64,000 bases of DNA from Methylotenera_A aquatica (lineage in GTDB: Bacteria > Pseudomonadota > Gammaproteobacteria > Burkholderiales > Methylophilaceae). The stretch spans positions 1,860,001 through 1,924,000 of the forward strand of contig OZ271846.1 in assembly GCA_965601485.1 (NCBI GenBank). Direction: 5' to 3'. Below, piece by piece: positions 59,894 to 64,000 of this stretch (the first letter of the stretch is position 1; the number at the start of each line of letters is the position of its first letter). The notes under the pieces were generated by a model. The model ran no database searches. It was not told the DNA's origin and worked only from the letters and a program-made list of their open reading frames with translations. The position numbers and the translations under genes are program-made.

Positions 59894-60424
59894 ATGAATA
59901 AACAATTAAGAACTCTAAGCTTACTATTATTTGCATTTATTTTGCCCGTTTTAGTGCATGCCGAAATTTATAAGCATGTCGATGCTGAAGGCAGAGTCAC
60001 GTATTCAAATGTTAAACTTAAAGGCGCAAAAAAATTAGATCTAGAGCCTGCTGATACTAATTTCGGAGGTGATAATAGCGCAGTCAGTCGCGCTGCCACT
60101 AGGGCGCCACAATCCAAAACAGCAACACCAGCCAGCTTTCCAAAGGTAGATGCTGGCACGCAAAATCAGCGCGACAATAAACGGAAAGAGATTCTCCAAG
60201 CTGAACTAGAAGCTGAAAAGCAAGCACTAGCCAAAGCAAAAGAGGCTTATATAGAGGGCGAATCTAAACCTGAGGTTTATCAAAAAAAGAATGCCAACGG
60301 TACTACTTCAACTTTTCGCAACGTAGCCAAATTTCAGGAAAAAATGAGTGGCTTACAAGCCGATGTTGATGCGCATCAGCGTAATATTGAGTTGTTAACC
60401 AAAGAAATTGATGCAAGTAATTAA
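59894..60424 (+). CDS. DUF4124 domain exported protein
   Basis: 176 aa. The signal peptide is cleaved after VHA (about 23) and DUF4124 follows (EIYKHVDAEGRVTYSN). The rest is a coiled-coil, Lys/Glu/Ala-rich region. DUF4124 proteins between glnA and ntrB are frequent in betaproteobacteria. Their role is unknown; a periplasmic location is inferred. Confidence 0.85.
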   Translation: MNKQLRTLSLLLFAFILPVLVHAEIYKHVDAEGRVTYSNVKLKGAKKLDLEPADTNFGGDNSAVSRAATRAPQSKTATPASFPKVDAGTQNQRDNKRKEILQAELEAEKQALAKAKEAYIEGESKPEVYQKKNANGTTSTFRNVAKFQEKMSGLQADVDAHQRNIELLTKEIDASN

Positions 60425-60502
60425 AGTTATGCCTGCACTTTAAAGCTGGCTTGCCTCTTGCTTATATACAAGCAATTATTTTATTGCAGTAGTATCTAAG
60501 AC

Positions 60503-61597
60503 ATGGTCCAAAACATTCCCTCAGGCTTTTCAGGTTTAGAGCATCTTGCAACGGCAGTGATGCTGCTTAATCAATCCAATCAAGTTGTTTACGCCAACCC
60601 AAGTACCGAAATTTTGTTTGCTTTAAGTGCCACGCAAATTTCTGGTAGTCACATTTCAGAAGTGTTTTTAAATTGCGAAATCTTACAATTAGCAATTGAT
60701 AACGCCGTTAAGAATGATAGCCCTTACCGAGAACATGAGTTTGCTATTACCACGGTGCGCCAACAATCATTTGCGGTTACTTGCACGGTAACGCCGATTG
60801 AAATGAGTCAAGCGACATTGCTACTTGAGTTTCAACAGATGGATCAGCAATTGCGCATTGCACGTGAAGAACGCATGCTGATTCAACAGCAAGCCAATTC
60901 TGAATTACTGCGTAATTTGGCACATGAAATTCGCAACCCATTAGGCGGCTTACGCGGCGCGGCGCAGTTATTGGAACATGAGTTGCCTGACCCTAGCTTG
61001 CGCGAATATACACAAGTGATTATCAAAGAGGCGGATAGATTACAAAGCTTGATGGATAGATTGTTGGTGCCACATCGCGTGCCTAAATACGAGCCTACTA
61101 ATATTCACGAAGTATTAGAACGTGTACGCAGCTTGTTGCTAGCAGAATCGCCTAACAATATCAAAGTGCGGCGTGATTACGATACTAGCCTACCCGATTT
61201 GATTGGCGACCGCGAAAAATTGATTCAAACTGTGCTCAATATTGCGCGTAACGCTGTGCAGGCCATGCAATCGAATGGTACTGCAAATGCCGAAGTGATT
61301 TTAAGAACGCGTGCAGAACGCCAAGTAACGCTGGCAAAAAAACGCTATCGTGTTGCGATTAAATTACAAATTATTGATAATGGGCCTGGCATTCCTATCG
61401 ATATTCGCGATAAGATTTTTTACCCCTTAGTGACTGGGCGTGAAGGCGGCAGCGGCTTGGGCCTTGCCTTAGCGCAAACATTTGTCACCCAGCATCATGG
61501 CATGATTGACTGCACGAGCCAACCGGGCAATACCTGTTTCACCATTTTGCTGCCTGTTGAAACCACTGTAATGAAGCATGCGATTATTCAGCAATAA
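60503..61597 (+). CDS. ntrB: Nitrogen regulation histidine kinase NtrB
   Basis: Phosphorylates or dephosphorylates NtrC in response to PII. 364 aa. A PAS domain (about 8-110), then HisKA with His141 in NLAHEIRNPLGGL, then the HATPase domain (N-box NIARNAVQAM, G1 IDNGPGIP, G2 GREGGSGLGLALA). No membrane helix. It is 55 bp before ntrC in the same direction, and 78 bp after the DUF4124 gene. Confidence 0.96.
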   Translation: MVQNIPSGFSGLEHLATAVMLLNQSNQVVYANPSTEILFALSATQISGSHISEVFLNCEILQLAIDNAVKNDSPYREHEFAITTVRQQSFAVTCTVTPIEMSQATLLLEFQQMDQQLRIAREERMLIQQQANSELLRNLAHEIRNPLGGLRGAAQLLEHELPDPSLREYTQVIIKEADRLQSLMDRLLVPHRVPKYEPTNIHEVLERVRSLLLAESPNNIKVRRDYDTSLPDLIGDREKLIQTVLNIARNAVQAMQSNGTANAEVILRTRAERQVTLAKKRYRVAIKLQIIDNGPGIPIDIRDKIFYPLVTGREGGSGLGLALAQTFVTQHHGMIDCTSQPGNTCFTILLPVETTVMKHAIIQQ

Positions 61598-61652
61598 TTA
61601 AGAATAAATCCTAATAGTTACGCAACTAATTTGATGTTTTAATGAGAGCAAT

Positions 61653-63041
61653 ATGAAACCAATTTGGATTTTGGATGATGACAAATCGATTCGCTGGGTG
61701 TTTGAAAAAGCGCTGGCGCGAACCGATTTAGAGTTTAAAACCTTTTCTTCTGTGGCCGAGGCACTCAATGCGCTAAATCGTGATCAACCGCAAGTTGTTG
61801 TCAGTGATATTCGTATGCCAAACGGTTCTGGTTTAGAGTTTTTAGCCGAAATCAAGCAGCGTTACCCTGATATCCCAGTGATTATCATGACTGCTTATTC
61901 GGATTTAGAAAGCGCTGTTGCCGCTTTTCAAGGCGGTGCATTTGAATACTTAGCAAAGCCGTTTGATGTTGACCAAGCTATTGATGTAATTAAGCGCGCG
62001 GTTGAAGAAAGCATGCGCCAAGCGGTTGATAATGTAATACTAGAAGAAACGCCAGAAATTATCGGCCAGGCGCCTGCCATGCAAGAGGTATTTCGCGCAA
62101 TCGGTCGCCTAAGTCGTTCACATGCAACTGTACTCATCAACGGTGAATCAGGCAGTGGTAAAGAGCTAGTTGCCAGCGCGCTGCACAAACACAGCCCGCG
62201 CGCCGAAAAACCGTTTATTGCGATTAATACCGCGGCCATTCCTAAAGATTTATTAGAGTCTGAGTTATTTGGGCATGAGCGCGGAGCTTTTACTGGCGCG
62301 ACGGCGGCAAGGCGTGGCCGGTTTGAGCAAGCTGATAACGGAACTCTTTTTCTTGACGAAATTGGCGACATGCCAGCCGACTTACAAACAAGGCTATTGC
62401 GCGTATTAAGCGATGGTCAGTTTTACCGCGTGGGTGGTCATCAGCCGCTTAAAGTGAATGTACGTGTAATTGCTGCTACTCACCAAGATTTGGAAGAGCG
62501 CGTTAAACTTGGTTTATTCCGCGAAGACTTATTTCACCGTTTAAATGTGATTCGCCTGCGCTTACCACCGCTACGCGAACGTCGTGAAGATATCCCACAT
62601 CTTACTAAACACTTTTTAGCGCAAAGCGCAATTCAGTTAGGTGTAGAGGCAAAACAACTCTCTCCAGCGGCATTACGTTATTTAACCGCTGTCAATTGGA
62701 GCGGCAACGTTCGCCAGCTAGAAAACGTTTGTCATTGGCTAACCGTGATGGCGCCTGGGCAAAATGTGGATGTGGTGGATTTGCCGCCAGAATTGAAAGA
62801 AGACACTAGCAAAACAATTACTGCTAATTCTTGGCAAGAAGCTCTGGCGCAAGAAGTGTCCGATGCTTTGAATCGCGGTGAACAAAACTTACTAGAGGCG
62901 CGAACCAAAGATTTTGAGCGCGTGATGATTATGAAAGCCCTGCAACATACGGACGGCCGCCGCATTGAAGCAGCCAATCAACTCGGCATGGGGCGAAATA
63001 CGTTAACGCGTAAGATTCAAGAGTTGGATATTAAAGAATAG
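61653..63041 (+). CDS. ntrC: Nitrogen regulation response regulator NtrC
   Basis: Sigma-54-dependent activator of glnA and other nitrogen genes. 462 aa. The receiver domain has phospho-acceptor Asp52 (VVSDIRMPN). The AAA+ domain has Walker A GESGSGK (164-170) and the sigma-54-contacting GAFTGA (211-216). A C-terminal Fis-type helix-turn-helix (GRRIEAANQLGMGRNTLTRK) binds DNA. The predicted site at 58047 is a plausible target. It is convergent with prfA, with 26 bp between stops. Confidence 0.97.
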   Translation: MKPIWILDDDKSIRWVFEKALARTDLEFKTFSSVAEALNALNRDQPQVVVSDIRMPNGSGLEFLAEIKQRYPDIPVIIMTAYSDLESAVAAFQGGAFEYLAKPFDVDQAIDVIKRAVEESMRQAVDNVILEETPEIIGQAPAMQEVFRAIGRLSRSHATVLINGESGSGKELVASALHKHSPRAEKPFIAINTAAIPKDLLESELFGHERGAFTGATAARRGRFEQADNGTLFLDEIGDMPADLQTRLLRVLSDGQFYRVGGHQPLKVNVRVIAATHQDLEERVKLGLFREDLFHRLNVIRLRLPPLRERREDIPHLTKHFLAQSAIQLGVEAKQLSPAALRYLTAVNWSGNVRQLENVCHWLTVMAPGQNVDVVDLPPELKEDTSKTITANSWQEALAQEVSDALNRGEQNLLEARTKDFERVMIMKALQHTDGRRIEAANQLGMGRNTLTRKIQELDIKE

Positions 63042-63067
63042 ATTTGATTAATTACAGCTTTGAAAGC

Positions 63068-64000
63068 TTAATTATCTTCTCCCAAACTTGCTAGCAAATC
63101 AGCCTGATGTTCGGCTGATAGCGCTCCAATTAGCTCATCCATATCGCCTTCGGTAATCGCATCAATTTTATATAAAGTTAAATTGATGCGGTGATCGGTG
63201 ATGCGGCCTTGCGGGTAGTTGTAGGTGCGAATACGTTCACTGCGATCGCCACTGCCGATTAAGCTTTTACGCTCACTGGCGATTTTATTGTTTTGCTCAT
63301 CTACCTGTTTAGATTTAATACGCGCCGCTAAAACTGCCAGCGCTTGCGCTTTATTGGCATGCTGGCTTCGGCCCTCTTGGCATTCCACCACAATGCCCGT
63401 TGGTGCATGCGTAATGCGCACAGCTGAATCGGTTTTATTAATATGTTGGCCGCCTGCGCCTGAAGCTCTGTAAGTATCAATGCGAATATCGGCTGGGTTG
63501 ATGATGGTATCGTTGATTTCATCGGCTTCAGCCAAAATAGCCACGGTGCAAGCGCTGGTGTGGATGCGGCCTTGCGTTTCGGTATCGGGTACACGTTGCA
63601 CGCGGTGCACGCCTGATTCAAACTTAAGCTTAGAATAAGCACCGTAACCTTCAATTTTGGCAATAATTTCTTTGTAACCGCCCACTTCTGATTCATTCGC
63701 CGACATAATCTCGACCTTCCACTTTTGGCGATCAGCATAGCGACTGTACATGCGGTATAAATCACCACAGAATAAACCAGACTCATCGCCACCCGTGCCT
63801 GCACGAATTTCCAAGAAGATATTCTTATCGTCATTGGGGTCTTTTGGTAGTAATAATTTTTGCAAATCAAGCTCTACTTTTTCTAGCGTTGCTTTGCCGT
63901 TTTCAATTTCTTCTTGCGCAAATTCTTTCATGTCGGGGTCGCTTAACATGCTTTGCGCTTCTTTGATATCGGCTTCGGCTTTTTCAAACAAATAATATTG
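63068..64000 (-). CDS. prfA: Peptide chain release factor 1 (partial, start beyond window)
   Basis: Recognises UAA and UAG stop codons. The reading frame is still open at the right edge, and the missing part is about the first 50 residues of a normal 360-aa RF1. Visible: the GGQ loop RASGAGGQHINKTDSAVR (Gln is methylated by PrmC), the codon-recognition segment VQRVPDTETQGRIHTSA with PxT (RF1 type, not SPF of RF2), and TYNYPQGRITDHR. The first in-window Met at 63991 is internal. Confidence 0.96.
   Translation of the reverse strand, partial: QYYLFEKAEADIKEAQSMLSDPDMKEFAQEEIENGKATLEKVELDLQKLLLPKDPNDDKNIFLEIRAGTGGDESGLFCGDLYRMYSRYADRQKWKVEIMSANESEVGGYKEIIAKIEGYGAYSKLKFESGVHRVQRVPDTETQGRIHTSACTVAILAEADEINDTIINPADIRIDTYRASGAGGQHINKTDSAVRITHAPTGIVVECQEGRSQHANKAQALAVLAARIKSKQVDEQNNKIASERKSLIGSGDRSERIRTYNYPQGRITDHRINLTLYKIDAITEGDMDELIGALSAEHQADLLASLGEDN

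Noticed and set aside
1..64000. CRISPR arrays, complete insertion sequences and prophage genes
   Set aside because: I saw no regularly spaced direct repeats of 24-40 bp, no intact transposase and no phage structural or replication genes.

Overview
The window reads as a chromosome segment of a low-GC betaproteobacterium, most likely a methylotroph of the Methylophilaceae (Methylotenera/Methylophilus type). The basis is inference from gene content: an rpsU-yqeY-dnaG-rpoD cluster with a DUF3144 gene, an aspS-DUF502-fmdB cluster, an uninterrupted ruvB-ybgC-tolQRAB-pal-cpoB-queE-queC run, an IPTL-CTERM protein, a PQQ precursor peptide gene (pqqA), a quinoprotein-associated SoxYZ-like carrier, and an Azoarcus-type group I intron in tRNA-Ile(CAU). 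No sequence search could be run, so the taxon stays an inference.

Layout. 1-5.5 kb is accessory: an IPTL-CTERM subtilase, a SOUL haem-binding protein, and a tRNA-Ile(CAU) locus split by a 1.2-kb insert that itself carries a complete, intron-containing tRNA-Ile(CAU). 5.5-19 kb is housekeeping: rpoD, dnaG, yqeY, rpsU, then tsaD, plsY, folB, xerD, ogt, the rpsP-rimM-trmD-rplS operon with a clear sigma-70 promoter, and queE/queC. 19.4-31 kb is one long minus-strand cluster, yebC-ruvC-ruvA-[periplasmic binding protein + GGDEF/EAL protein]-ruvB-ybgC-tolQRAB-pal-cpoB. 31-38.2 kb holds a permease, a decayed SnoaL-like gene, a truncated MarR regulator with its operator, a CBS protein, pqqA, yjbQ, the SoxYZ-like carrier and aspS-DUF502-fmdB. 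38.2-42.85 kb looks like an acquired island: IS256-family debris, a MetY-type sulfhydrylase with a flavin monooxygenase, a dead copy of the intron-bearing tRNA-Ile, and the 3' half of a tRNA-Asn. 43-48.3 kb mixes small conserved genes with relics (fasciclin tail, frameshifted DUF393 gene, barrel-like tail). 48.3-58 kb carries ssb, a YajR-like MFS transporter, uvrA, a two-gene polysaccharide unit, mtgA, aroE and a rhodanese. 58-63 kb is the nitrogen module glnA-(DUF4124)-ntrB-ntrC, with an NtrC site and a -24/-12 promoter upstream of glnA. prfA runs off the right edge.

The most unusual feature is the tRNA-Ile(CAU) system. An intronless tRNA gene is cut in its anticodon loop, with a 10-bp direct repeat at both breakpoints. 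The insert supplies a replacement tRNA gene that needs a self-splicing intron to work. A second, degenerate copy of the same intron, also 215 nt, sits 37 kb away on the other strand beside another broken tRNA. Other points of interest are an orphan pqqA too short for ordinary gene callers, a c-di-GMP module inside the ruv cluster, and the monooxygenase/MetY pair in the island.
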